A stretch of 64,000 bases of DNA from the NCBI RefSeq assembly GCF_000001735.4, contig NC_003070.9, positions 868,001-932,000 on the forward strand. The letters are read 5' to 3'. The position numbers and the translations under genes were made by a program. A model generated the notes under the pieces. It was not told the origin of the DNA and ran no database searches. It saw only the letters and a list, made by a program, of their open reading frames with translations. Numbering within the stretch: the first letter of the stretch is position 1; the number at the start of each line of letters is the position of its first letter. The stretch comes from Arabidopsis thaliana (lineage: Eukaryota > Streptophyta > Magnoliopsida > Brassicales > Brassicaceae). Positions 1-12,637 of the stretch are shown here, piece by piece.

Positions 1-1301
1 TATTTTTTATAGAAAATTTCCTTAATCAAAGTCAAGTAAAATACTATTCAATGATTTCCTCTCTATATCAGAGTTGTTCTTTAATTTATTTAAATGTTTA
101 TAACCTTATAACAGTGTAGTCAAAGATTTATCATATATGGAGCTATGAACAGGGGTAGTTTGGGAGTTATGTTCAGATGATAGATATGAAAGTTATCTAA
201 ATGGGCCCCACGAGGCATGTGGGCCGGGGTGAGCGTAACACGCAAAAGGAGTTTGTGCAACGGTCGATAAAACTCTTTGCCGCAACTTTCCATGGCTTAT
301 TAGTGTGTAATGAATAAGACAAAAAACATTAAAGTAGTCGGGAAAAATAAAATATTAAAGTAAATATAAAAAATTGATGAACCTCATATTTAGTTCTTCA
401 TTTGGCTTTGTTTCATTATTAGCTCTTTTTACAATAAGACAAGTGAATCTATTTTTTTTCTTTTTAAGGATGTTATTGTCTTTGAATAATTTTAAATTTG
501 TACCCTATTTATAGATTAAAGTATTGATTAACACTTACAGGCGTTAAGCACTATTTCTACATAAAAAAAATACACTGATTTGCATAGAATTCTGTACAAA
601 CAAACAAAAAATAGAAATTTATTGCTTTATTTGGGGATTATTAAATGATTCAGGGCGTAATAACGAGAGAGATGAAAAAAAAAGGAAATTATGACAGCTA
701 ACACTAAGAGGCTTGATGACAAAAAAAAAAAAAAAAAAAAATACTAAGAGGCCTAATGGCTTACATTAGGCTGGGCTGATCACTGTTTCTTCTCTTTGGA
801 AAAGCTCAGATTTCAACACTTTGAGCAATAAGTTTTTGTTTTGGGTTCTTAAGGAGGATATGGATTTGGATTAGAGTCCGTAGATAAGCATGTCACTTGT
901 GAAAAAGTTGAATGCACAAGTTGTCTTCGTTGCCATTGGCAAAAGAAAGAAACGAAACGACAGCGTAACAGACGCATGTTAACATGCACATCACAAGGCT
1001 AGAGTATAACTTTCTTTTCAGTAATCTAATCCTCTAAAGCTGCTCAAAACTTGCAAGAAACCAACTGTTTGCATTGGTAAGTTTTGACTTTTAACAACAC
1101 TGCTCTTAGTTTGTCTTCATTGCCATCGCAAAGAGAGAAAGGAGATGATGTTAACATGCACATCACAAGACTAGATTTTGACCTGACCTTACACACTCTC
1201 TTTCTCCATCTCTCCAGTTATCTAATCCTCTAAAGCTGCTCAAAACTTACATGAAACAATGGAAATAAACTCACTCTTCTCACAACAATGGGAAACACAG
1301 G
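1..1301. other. Intergenic region and HEMF1 3' flank
   Basis: AT-rich sequence with no reading frame I can support. It has an A-run at about 721-741. Positions 921-1257 hold a tandem duplication, listed separately, whose second copy ends about 45 bases beyond the HEMF1 stop codon. The right-hand part must therefore contain the HEMF1 3' UTR and polyadenylation region. Confidence 0.6.
921..1257. repeat. Diverged ~190-bp tandem duplication
   Basis: Two copies lie at 921-1062 and 1111-1257. Both run in the same order: a TTGTCTTC block, a purine-rich stretch, the shared string GTTAACATGCACATCACAAG, then TCTAATCCTCTAAAGCTGCT and CAAAACTT. Small indels separate them. The second copy falls in the probable 3' UTR of HEMF1. 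Confidence 0.75.
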
Positions 1302-3175
<1,874 letters not shown>

Positions 3176-3873
3176 GTTTGATCCGAATTTGGATTTGATG
3201 CTGAAGAAGAAGATGATGATGGAGAGATATTAAATGATAAGAAGTCTTCGTCGTCCACTGATTTTGACCGCTCTTCCTTTTTATTTAACAGCTCAAGGTA
3301 AAAGAAAACACAGTTCCAGTCTTCTCAGACTAAACCACTTCTGAATTATTTAGCCGAAACCAAACCAGACACGAAATTAAAATTGCGGTTTAATTTGGTC
3401 GAACCGAAGATATTGATACACAATAGGCTCTTATCCTTCTTAACGGGCTTAATTGCCCAAATTAGGCCCAAAACGATTAGCCGGTTTACGGCACTATGCT
3501 ATTTTGATGTGGATAAATCATGGTCATGTAATATATCTTTATCTATCGTTAGAATCTGTGATAAACAAAACAAAAGTGTATTATAGATTCGAATCCTATC
3601 TAATTATTATTTCAAATAACCAAATAGATGTAATTACAACCGTCTTATTCTTTCCAAAAAATAGTTAATCGCTGACAAAAGAAAATCCGGTTGGGCCCAT
3701 CACGTTGTCTATATATTCATGATCATATAGAGAGTTCAGCCGCTTGACCTGCGAGGAATTCAAGAAAACCCTGCTTCACAGAGCAGTATTACACAAGAGA
3801 CGAAAGAGCACTTTTAACCTTAGCAATTATATAGGTACCTTAGCTAGTTCTTCTTCGAATCTATACGATCGAT
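3176..3873. promoter_or_regulatory. Divergent spacer between HEMF1 and the NAC gene
   Basis: The 698 bases hold the HEMF1 5' leader and promoter (-) and the start of the NAC transcript (+). Around 3430-3475 there are several GGGC/GCCC site-II-like elements (ACGGGCTTAA, TTGCCCAA, TAGGCCCAA), common in promoters of plant housekeeping and organelle genes. I see no further coding sequence. Confidence 0.45.
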
Positions 3874-4729
3874 ATGAAGATTCTTCCGGTTGGATCACGG
3901 TTTTGTCCGACGGATCTAGGGTTGGTGAGGCTTTATCTTCGAAACAAGGTGGAGAGAAATCAGAGCAGTTTCATAACAACTATGGACATCCACCAAGACT
4001 ACCCTTGGCTTCTTCCTCACGTAAACAATCCTTTGTTCAATAACAACGAGTGGTACTACTTTGTTCCGCTTACTGAACGAGGTGGCAAGATATTAAGCGT
4101 ACACCGGAAGGTAGCCGCAAGAGGAGGAAGCGAAGGCGGCACTTGGAGAAGCAACGATGGGAAAAAAGAGATCAAGGACGGACACATGCAAAAGGGTGAT
4201 GGGTTACGAGCAGTCTTTCACGTACCACAGGAGAGTGCATGGAAAGCTTGTCAAGACCGATTGACAGAAGATGGAGTATTCTCTTCACTAGAGTGATGAC
4301 CTCCAAAAGGTTGTCTTGTGTCGGATCCGATACAAGAAAGAGGCGAACGTCAACGAGTTTGGACTCGTTAACCATCAGGCTCATCAGACTCAGGTGGCGG
4401 AGAACACCAACAACATCTTACGGAACCAAGTAGTGTAAGAAGAGGATGCTTTAACCGGTTTTGCTGATCAGCTTGAGATGATGCTAGAGGGACAAGAAGA
4501 CCGTGAGCAGAAAGAAGAGGCTGATTTAACCGGTTTTGCTGATAGCCTTGAGACGATGCTAGAGGGACAAGAAGATCATGAGCAGCCAGAAGATGCTGAT
4601 TTAACCGGTTTTGCTGATAGCCTTGAGACGATGCTAGAGGGACATGAAGATCGTGAGCAGCCAGAAGAGGCTGAATTAACCGGTTTTGCTAATGATGACC
4701 TTGAGACGATGATGCTAGATGGAGAATAA
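3874..4729 (+). CDS. NAC006: Divergent NAC-domain protein (NAC006-like)
   Basis: Probable NAC transcription factor, recognised as ANAC006 (AT1G03490), from a small divergent NAC group. My model is 3874..4221, 4292..4393, 4445..4729, about 244 aa. Both inferred introns are short (70 and 51 nt), and both are needed to avoid stop codons. NAC subdomain A is recognisable but altered: LPVGSRFCPTDLGLVRLYL in place of the usual LPPGFRFHPTDEELV. Subdomains B-C (DYPWLLP, NEWYYFVP) and E (DDLQKVVLCRIRYKKE) follow. Next come four copies of a 25-residue acidic repeat (TGFADSLETMLEGQED). After the TAA at 4727-4729 the same frame stays open to 4906, listed separately. The second intron and the true C-terminus are uncertain. 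DNA binding is inferred from the family only. Confidence 0.75.
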
Positions 4730-4735
4730 TCTCGC
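4445..4735 (+). repeat. Four 75-bp coding repeats in the NAC gene
   Basis: The ACCGGT landmark falls at 4454, 4529, 4604 and 4679, exactly 75 bp apart. Each unit encodes 25 residues of the form ALTGFADxLExMLEGQEDxEQxEE. The last unit has one extra codon (NDDLE). Near-identity of the copies points to recent expansion. Confidence 0.9.
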
Positions 4736-4745
4736 GAAGTTACTC

Positions 4746-4777
<32 letters not shown>

Positions 4778-4906
4778 CGTCAAGAAGATTGTGACGTTAC
4801 TCAAGAGCAAGAAAAAGATGATGTGATGGTACTGATAAACAATCCTAATGATGCCCTCGCATTGGGGAATTATGAGATTATTGATCTAACTAGGGTTGAT
4901 AAATGA
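4730..4906 (+). other. Open in-frame tail after the NAC stop codon
   Basis: Reading on from TAA 4727-4729 in the same frame gives 58 codons without a stop, ending at TGA 4904-4906. The tail begins SREVTQ, has a run of about ten CAA-coded glutamines (4745-4778), then acidic QEQEKDD and ends IIDLTRVDK. Composition continues that of the upstream acidic repeats. It looks like coding sequence lost to a stop codon, or reached by a splice I did not identify. Confidence 0.55.
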
Positions 4907-5435
4907 TACGACACAAACCAGAGAGGATAGAATTATATTTTAGTGGGTTGAGTTGATATGTGACAAAGATTACTATAGACATATGGTTAGTGTATTTGTG
5001 TAACTCCGGTAAAGGAGATATCATAAAAATAGTGGATTTTCCGGGGTAAAATTCTAGTTTAACGAACTTTATTTTAGTTTGTACTTTTGTTTTTCCATAA
5101 CTCTACAATTAATATAGAGTTGCAGCAGTAATGTTAACTATTTAGCTATGAATTTCAATTGTGTACTTAAAAGTAATGTTTTTGGTTTTCAAAGATTATA
5201 AAATTCGAAAATACTAATTGTGATTTGTGAGTTCCATTGATAAATAAGCAAACATAAAGGACCAACAAATGTTTTGAAAACCAAAAAAAATGGTGGTTGT
5301 GGAGGTTGGGGCACATGAGAGCGTTTTTTTGACCAAAGTACGTAACAGAATCAACTTCTTCACTTGCCCGGTGGTTTCATTTTCCTTTTATAAAAAGACA
5401 AATATGAACTCATTTCCTCAAAACTTAATCACACC
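4907..5435. other. Spacer and promoter of the acyltransferase
   Basis: AT-rich, no supported coding sequence. A TATA-like TTTTATAAAAAG lies at about 5383-5397, roughly 45 bases before the acyltransferase ATG. Frames across 5290-5435 lack a supported start and run into the acyltransferase. Confidence 0.4.
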
Positions 5436-6832
5436 ATGGCGGCTCAACTTCAACCTTATAACATCATCGAGACCTGTCACATCTCTCCCCCAAAGGGCAC
5501 CGTTGCATCCACCACTCTTCCTCTCACCTTCTTCGATGCCCCCTGGCTCTCTCTCCCACTCGCCGATTCTCTCTTCTTCTTCTCTTACCAAAACTCAACT
5601 GAATCTTTCCTCCAAGACTTTGTACCCAACCTCAAACATTCCCTCTCCATCACTCTCCAACATTTCTTCCCTTACGCCGGTAAACTGATTATCCCGCCTC
5701 GTCCCGACCCTCCATATTTACACTACAACGCTGGCGAAGACTCTCTTGTTTTCACCGTAGCAGAGTCTACTGAAACCGACTTCGACCAACTGAAGTCTGA
5801 TTCCCCTAAAGATATCAGTGTGTTGCATGGCGTCTTGCCCAAGTTACCTCCTCCTCACGTCTCTCCGGAAGGAATTCAGATGCGACCAATAATGGCAATG
5901 CAAGTCACCATCTTCCCTGGAGCTGGAATCTGTATAGGCAACTCAGCTACACATGTTGTAGCAGATGGAGTCACCTTCAGTCATTTCATGAAGTATTGGA
6001 TGTCATTGACCAAATCCAGCGGCAAAGATCCGGCCACGGTTCTTCTACCCTCTCTGCCTATTCACAGCTGCAGAAACATAATCAAGGACCCAGGAGAGGT
6101 AGCCGCAGGACATTTGGAGCGGTTTTGGAGCCAAAACTCTGCAAAACACAGTTCACATGTTACGCCTGAGAACATGGTCAGAGCCACTTTTACATTGAGC
6201 CGGAAGCAGATAGACAATCTCAAGAGTTGGGTTACAGAGCAGTCTGAGAATCAATCTCCTGTTTCTACCTTCGTGGTGACTCTAGCTTTCATTTGGGTAA
6301 GCTTGATTAAGACACTTGTTCAAGACAGTGAAACAGAGGCCAAGGACGAAGTCTTTCACTTGATGATCAACGTGGATTGCAGGAATCGTCTCAAGTACAC
6401 ACAACCAATACCACAAACATACTTTGGCAACTGTATGGCTCCTGGTATCGTATCAGTCAAGAACACGATTTGCTAGGAGAAAAATGCGTCATGGCTGCTT
6501 CAGATGCAATCACAGCGAGAATCAAAGATATGTTATCAAGCGATCTGTTGAAGACAGCACCAAGATGGGGACAAGGAGTACGTAAATGGGTCATGTCCCA
6601 TTATCCAACCTCAATTGCAGGAGCTCCGAAATTGGGACTGTATGACATGGATTTTGGATTAGGAAAGCCCTGCAAAATGGAGATAGTGCACATAGAAACA
6701 GGTGGTTCTATCGCATTCTCAGAGTCCAGAGACGGCAGCAATGGAGTTGAGATTGGAATAGCACTAGAGAAGAAGAAAATGGATGTGTTTGACTCACTTC
6801 TACAAAAGGGGATCAAGAAATTCGCAACGTAG
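5436..6832 (+). CDS. 3AT2: BAHD anthocyanin acyltransferase with a frameshift
   Basis: Recognised as At1g03495 (3AT2), which transfers a p-coumaroyl group from CoA to anthocyanidin 3-O-glucosides in the cytosol. The single-exon gene starts at ATG 5436 in a good context (CACCATGGCG). The BAHD catalytic HXXXD motif is HVVAD at about residues 173-177. The second family motif, normally DFGWG, reads DFGLG near residue 405. The first frame ends at TAG 6474-6476, just after GIVSVKN. A second frame then carries HDLLGEKC and the rest of the protein to TAG 6830-6832. Adding one base near 6461-6464 would give 465 codons, the length I remember for this enzyme, so the window appears to have a one-base deletion. 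Without it the protein stops at 346 aa and lacks the second motif. Confidence 0.85.
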
Positions 6833-8257
6833 CAGCCCCTTTCTCATCCAATAACTTGTAGCAACGAAATGATTCAACACAAAACCGAAGTTGTTCAGTC
6901 CCACGAATCATAACAAGTCTATCCGTTCCACCAACGCTTTTCATATTGTTTAATATCCATATCCAACCTCATAAATACGGGCAAAACATACTCTTTGTCC
7001 GAAAACAGAAACTCAAAACAAGAAAACAAAAAGATAATATAAAATTGAAAGAGAATAATGTAGTGATCTTGTTTAACTCAAGTCTCATGGTTAAGGAGAC
7101 CAAAGCTGATGAGAACACTGGTAATTTATGAGTTTTTTCAGACTACAAGCACTAAGAAAACAAGTGCAAGTGTATAGTTTAAACTCAAATAGATTTCAAT
7201 AAAAGCGATAAATGAATGAGAAAGTCTCAGTAAAATCCATTGAAGTCAAAGAAATTACAGCTTCTGCCAAGGGGTTCTCCCTGTAAAACAGGGTCTCAGC
7301 TCCACTGCACCTCGTAAGATTGGATTAGATCCTCATCGACATTCCCAAGAAATAATAACTCAGAAGAAAGACAAAATAGCAATGAAAGGCTCGGATAAGA
7401 ATACAGCTTTTTCGATCAAGAATTATCTGAAGCAGAACTGGCGTATCAAGCTGTTACAATTCATCATCCCAGCCAATCAAAACACAGAAACCCATATAAA
7501 AAAAAAACAAAACTTTGGCTCATATTAAGAAATTCAACCATGTATTTACCGTATCTACTTCATTGAATAATCTCAGAAGCGCGGGTAAGTTTATAATCAT
7601 TGCCACATAAACAAACGTTGATACCAACTCGATTCCATCAACAAACACAGCTCAAAGCAAAACATACATAGAAAAGAGAGATATAGACGCTTTTTTGACA
7701 CAGAAAAGCCTAAGGAATACGGCAAATCTGCAACACAAACGCTAAAAATAATCTAGCAGGAGCTTTGGGGCTTACTTCTTCAAGTACCTTAGTTATCAGA
7801 TTAGCCCGGGAGGCTCCTGCTAACCACACTATATATATATAATCAAACCCTAAAGCGATTGACGAAGAACCCAAATTCTAAAGATCGATTCTAATTGTAC
7901 GACACAAAGCAAGGAAGAAGATGACTTAAATAGCACGCGGCTGGTCAAAACCCTAGCCTGATTCTCTCTATGCCAAGAAGTCGAAATTGCCCCCGTTAGT
8001 TTATTGTTGCGGTTAGACGTTAACCGGCCCCCGTTAGGTTTGTGATGGCTCAAATATGCCCGGCCTTACAAAATTCAAATTCATATGCGAATGTTATGCC
8101 TTAACTTGTTACAAGATCACAAATTACAAACTTCTTTTGCAGGTATTTTTGCATATTATTTTCTTATAATTTAAGAATAGTATTAAGTATAATTATACAA
8201 CCTTGATTTCGAAAATTGTGTATGAGCTTACAAAAATTTCATGAGCATGGTAATATG
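6833..8257. other. 1.4-kb non-coding stretch, possible ncRNA locus
   Basis: No supported protein-coding frame. On the minus strand there are features of a transcribed spliced non-coding locus: a TATATATATATA run at about 7829-7842, splice-like CTAAG/GTACTTG near 7786, and acceptor-like TTGCAG near 7730. An imperfect hairpin lies at 7754-7822, listed separately. A second small hairpin, CCCTGTaaaACAGGG, is near 7280-7294. Telo-box-like AAACCCTAA occurs at about 7845-7853. Confidence 0.35.
7754..7822. other. 69-nt imperfect hairpin
   Basis: The outer arms TAGCAGGAGC (7754-7763) and GCTCCTGCTA (7813-7822) are perfectly complementary over 10 bp. After a small internal loop, GGGCTTA (7768-7774) pairs with TTAGCCC (7801-7807) with one mismatch. 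The loop is about 26 nt. I do not recognise it as a known small RNA. Confidence 0.6.
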
Positions 8258-9547
8258 TCAATCTTTGAACAAACACCAACTACTACCTGGTGAAACCTTC
8301 ACTCCACTCTCCTTCATCTTCAATCTAAGTCTCTCTGCCTCTTCTTGTCTTCCAACACTCATATATATCTTCCCCAACAACACATAATTCGCGGGATTCT
8401 CTGGCTCTACCATCAACAATTCTCTTGCAGCAATCTCTGCTAGCTCAATCTCACCGTAGTTCCTACAAGCTCCAAGCAAAGCCCCCCATGTCTTAGCCGT
8501 TGGCTTCTCAGGCATAGCTTGAATCACTTTATAAGCTTCTTCAAATCTCCCTACTCTGCTTAAGACATCCACCAAACACGAGTAATGATCCTTGCTTGCA
8601 CGCAAACCGTAATCTCCCTGCATTCTCTTAAAGTATACAAGAGCCTCATCAGCTAAACCAGCGTGACTACAAGCCTTTAGCACGTTCAGAAACGCTATGT
8701 CATCCGGTGTTACTTTCGCCAATTCCATTTCTTGAAATGTTTTTAGAGCAGATTCCGCGTCACCGTGAAGTGCATAAGCGGATATCAAGCTACTCCAAGC
8801 AACCACATCCCTATCTTCCATGCTATCAAACACCAATTGCACATAGACAATGCTTCCACACCTCCCATACGCCTCTACTAACCCGCTTTTCAACTGAGGG
8901 TGCGGCTCAATTAGATTCCTAAAAGCATATGAATGGATCTCTTTTATTAAACGAAAAGCCCCAATGGCTGAGCAAGCAGATACTAACGCAAGAAGGGTAA
9001 TCAAATTAGGCTTGAATCTAAACTCTATCATCTTCCTATAGAATTCAATAGCTCTATAAGACCCATCTTCTGTACCAACTAAACCCTTTATGATAGCATT
9101 GAAAGAAGACTCATTTGGCATAACATCCATAGCTTCATACAACTCCACTGCTTCCTTAACCTTCCCACAATGTGTGTAATGCGAAATCATCGCGTTCCAT
9201 ACTACCGCATTCCTCTGAGGAATTTCGTCGAACAGTTTACGAGCATGAGAAACAGACAAGCATTTACCATACATATCGAGTAACGCGCATCCAACAAATG
9301 GGTTCGACAGAAAATTGGATTTGACGGAGTGTGCATGGACTGATCCACCGAGAACAGGACGGAAAGCTGCAGCGCACGATTTGAGAGCGAGTGAGAAGAC
9401 GTGTGCATCGAGAGGTAAGGCGAAAGAAGAATGCATTTGAAGAAAGAGATTAAGAGCTTGTTCATGGTTTCCTTGGTTCGCGTAAGAGCTTAATTGTTTG
9501 GTGAGAGAGATCAATTTAGTGCAGCTCGACGCGTACGAAGAAGACAT
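8258..9547 (-). CDS. PPR protein, PLS class with E-type tail
   Basis: Single-exon gene of 429 aa, recognised as AT1G03510. Pentatricopeptide repeats bind organellar RNA one base per repeat; PLS-class members usually act in RNA editing or splicing. Visible repeat signatures include VVWNAMISHYTHCGKVKEAVELY, DVVAWSSLISAYALHGDAESAL and TPDDIAFLNVLKACSHAG, running from about residue 80 to 320. A conserved E-domain block follows (KTWGALLGACRNYGEIELAE) to the C-terminus. No DYW deaminase domain is present, so editing activity would need a partner. The N-terminus is hydroxylated and basic, fitting an organelle presequence. The target RNA is unknown to me. Confidence 0.93.
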   Translation of the reverse strand: MSSSYASSCTKLISLTKQLSSYANQGNHEQALNLFLQMHSSFALPLDAHVFSLALKSCAAAFRPVLGGSVHAHSVKSNFLSNPFVGCALLDMYGKCLSVSHARKLFDEIPQRNAVVWNAMISHYTHCGKVKEAVELYEAMDVMPNESSFNAIIKGLVGTEDGSYRAIEFYRKMIEFRFKPNLITLLALVSACSAIGAFRLIKEIHSYAFRNLIEPHPQLKSGLVEAYGRCGSIVYVQLVFDSMEDRDVVAWSSLISAYALHGDAESALKTFQEMELAKVTPDDIAFLNVLKACSHAGLADEALVYFKRMQGDYGLRASKDHYSCLVDVLSRVGRFEEAYKVIQAMPEKPTAKTWGALLGACRNYGEIELAEIAARELLMVEPENPANYVLLGKIYMSVGRQEEAERLRLKMKESGVKVSPGSSWCLFKD

Positions 9548-9647
9548 GGAGTGGTGGAGATAGAGCTTTCGGTGTTGGCGTCAGCCTTCAAGAAATACAA
9601 ATTAGTTTGTTGTTAAATAGTTATGTTCTAAACAACCAAACAACAAA

Positions 9648-9719
9648 GTCGTTGTAGTATAGTGGTAAGTATTCCCGCCTGTCACGCGGGTGACCCGGGT
9701 TCGATCCCCGGCAACGGCG
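9648..9719 (+). tRNA. tRNA-Asp (GTC)
   Basis: A 72-nt cloverleaf. Acceptor arm GTCGTTG pairs with CAACGGC, followed by discriminator G. The anticodon loop is CCTGTCACG with anticodon GTC, and the T-arm contains GGTTCGATCC. There is no intron. An upstream CAACAAA fits plant tRNA transcription starts. A T-run at 9722-9728 fits Pol III termination. Confidence 0.97.
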
Positions 9720-9947
9720 ATCTTTTTTATTTTCGGCTGTACAAGCTAATTGGGCCTTATTCTTGGTCCCCTATAAATATGGCCCTATCAATGCCACTTC
9801 ACTGACGCTATACGGCCCATAAAAGCCCACTGCACGTCACTTGTTCTTAATTCATGTGTTTCGAAGAAATTTCTATAACCAAAAATTTATAATCAAACAA
9901 AACAATATACTGTACAACGTTATATTTTGCGTCATCAGTAGATAACT

Positions 9948-11553
9948 TCAAGAACACTGTTTTCGCCTAAATTCTTCAGAGGAAAGTGTTTGAACAAGCT
10001 CCTGCAACCTCTCAGAACCAGGTCCTGGTTTCAACACCGAGTCGTCACCTTGCACAGAGCACTGATCATTGCCATTAGCTGAACTCCCGACACACCATCC
10101 TCCTGGTGCAAACCGGTGTGTCCGTCCCAATAGCTCTTTATCGATCTTGTCTAACGCAGGATCGTTTTTGTGGAACTTGCGTGCAAATGGAGCTTTGCTC
10201 TTGACCATATTGTCAAAATCCTTCAACGAGAGAGATCTAGGGTGTTGCTTTGGAGGACTGTCCCAAGCAATGTAGTGAAGGTCGTGACCGATTGCAGTGT
10301 TGATAAACTCTTTGCTGTTGCAGATTACTGTGTGGAAGTATCCTTCAGGAGAAGATACGAAATTTGTGTAGTACATTAGTATTGTTCTTGGGAAATTATC
10401 CCATCCCCAAATGCAGTACTCGAGGAAAGACCGAGTCAACATTATCCAAGCTGAGCCTGCAGAATTAAGACATAAATCATCTTCAAACATTTCATAATCT
10501 TTCTCACAGATATGAAACTGTGAGATTAAAGAAGATAACCAGTGAATAGCCTGAAAGAATTTGGAAGTGATCGCCGTTGAGTAGTCCAAGCGATATCGGA
10601 TTTCTTCGATAGGTATAGGGCAGGATCAACAATGATTGATTTAGCCCTCTGATTCCTGCTAAGAAATTCCAAGTAAGTACAGATGCTTTGAGATTCTGGT
10701 GTGACTCTGAATAATGAAGCATGGTTATACTTACAGTTTCCATCCGGTGAGCTGCATATTCTCGATGAAATTGACATTCCGAGACAGATTTGAGAAGACA
10801 TACAACAAATCTACAGAAACAAAAAGAAAAGCCAAAATTATAAGTCACAACTAAATATAAAGCTCAAAAGGATCATAGACTACTAAAGCATTATAGAGAG
10901 AGTTACTAACCATCTTGTGTTACTAGAGGATAATCCGAGGCACTAAGGTTAAGAAACCAATCCCAATGTAAGCTTTCTCTTAGCAAGATTGAAACGGCTT
11001 GAAGAGTACAAGCAATCATTGTAGGGCCTTTATAAGTAACAAGATTAGACTGAGCCATCACACGAACATTCTCCATTTCACGGAAAGTCGGATCAGTCTT
11101 CACGGACATGGCCAGCTCCATCCGTTCTCGAGGTGGAGCCTCAAGATCCAAATGCAGAACATACTGGTTTCTAGGATGGTACACAGCTTGTAAAGTCCTC
11201 ATCATCCTATGACTATCGCCTTTTGTTCCCGATATTAAATAAGCTAATCTAGGAGGCTCTGGATTAACATCAGCCGTCGAATTCATAGATTGCTTGAAAT
11301 CTGATTCTACAAAGTAGTCATTAGACTCTGAAACAACATCAACTGGTAATTGATCTTCTTCCCCAAAGAAGTTGTCGAATTGGCCAGAAATTAACAAAAT
11401 CAGAAGAGTAATGGACATGATCAAGCTAGCTAGAAAAGGGAACAACCATTTTCTGTCGCTGAAAGCTCTAAACCCTGAATGTGAACTAACATGTCTCTTG
11501 ACCCTAGCAAATGGGTCTCTGAATGAAACCAGCTTCCTATACAATTTTCTCAT
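9948..11553 (-). CDS. Core-2/I-branching glycosyltransferase-like (GT14)
   Basis: Golgi type II membrane protein of the beta-1,6-N-acetylglucosaminyltransferase-like family (CAZy GT14), recognised as AT1G03520. Plant members include glucuronosyltransferases acting on arabinogalactan proteins, but the substrate of this one is not shown by sequence. CDS is complement join(9948..10456, 10540..10655, 10735..10810, 10911..11553), 447 aa. A cytosolic basic tail is followed by one transmembrane anchor (FPFLASLIMSITLLILLISG, about residues 36-56). The catalytic region starts with PRLAYLISGTKGD and includes the family signature LNLSASDYPLVTQD, then WIMLTRSFLEYCIWGWDNFPRT. All junctions are GT-AG and phases agree. 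Confidence 0.95.
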
Positions 11554-12637
11554 TCCCTAACCACTTATCCTATCCAACGAAGAAACCCAATTCAGATATG
11601 TTGTCTTCTATAGAATACCAAATTAGCATCAAAGATCGAATCTGATTACAGATTCAAATCAATATAAGGATTGATGCGAAAACGATTACCAGAGACCAAG
11701 AGGAGACTTGCAACAAAGTTTCCGAATTGGGCAAGTTCAGCAAAAATTGATTTAAAAGAGAGGACCTTTTTAAAGAGATAAAGAACATCCACTAGGGAAT
11801 CAACAATCCAAAGGCGAAAGCAATGGCTTTTAGTCGAAGCTGAGTCAGATCTAATCTCCAAATCGATTTCAAAAATGAAACAGACAGCAGAAGAAGGCCA
11901 GAGATACTTCAAGTTTAAGTCTTGAAATTACCTTAAAGAGACAAGACACGTCCGCTGAAAGAGACAGACGCTAAAGAAGATAAATTCGGGTAGCAGAAAG
12001 AGACAGGAAAAGTGTTTACAACTTCTGATTGCAATAACTCAGAACTGGGCAAGAGAGAAATATGAAAGTTCAATCCTTTGAAGAAACAGAAATTTTGGTA
12101 AAAATGAAGTTGTCTGTAGATTCAAAGCTGTCTTAAAAGAGAAAATGTGAAATCGACGCGGGGAAGAAGAGAGAGAGAGATACAGAGAGAGACAGAGAGA
12201 CATGGCAATTAATTTAAACATCAAACATTTCGTGGTGTAAGCTTTAATAATTGTTGGCAAAATCAAAATCAATCAGTAGAGAATTTAATGATCATGTACG
12301 ACTCTCAAACCCTTTACAAGCGATGACGTACACGTGGCATTATCAACTCATAATAATACGTTAGATAAGTAACGAAATTAACGGCGAGAAAAAAAAAACA
12401 CTGTTCTTATGTTGCTGCCTAATTCACTGCTAGTGAGTATAGTCTATTCTACTCTATAGCCAGTTTGACTTTGGTGGTACAAGGAGAAGGAACAACAGAG
12501 AAATCAAAGTTCGTTTTACTGTTATAGAGAATGTGTAAAAAAAAAAAGATCATAATCATACAAAAACTGGCATACAAAACTAAATATAGCCTGGCTATGA
12601 CACACATTAGCAGTTTAGTATGCTTCCAAAAAAAGTT
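11554..12637. other. 5' leader of the GT14 gene and spacer
   Basis: No coding sequence supported. On the minus strand, good donor sites (CTCTG/GTAATCG near 11688 and TTTAAG/GTAATTTC near 11931) suggest one or more 5' UTR introns of the GT14 gene. GA-rich tracts at 12163-12200 are typical of plant leaders. The segment 12290-12637 holds the GT14 promoter and the NAF1 3' flank. Confidence 0.4.

Noticed and set aside
7850-8053. 67-codon minus-strand frame upstream of the hairpin
   Set aside because: No conserved composition, and the sequence looks like a leader and promoter (CT-rich, telo-box, TATA run).
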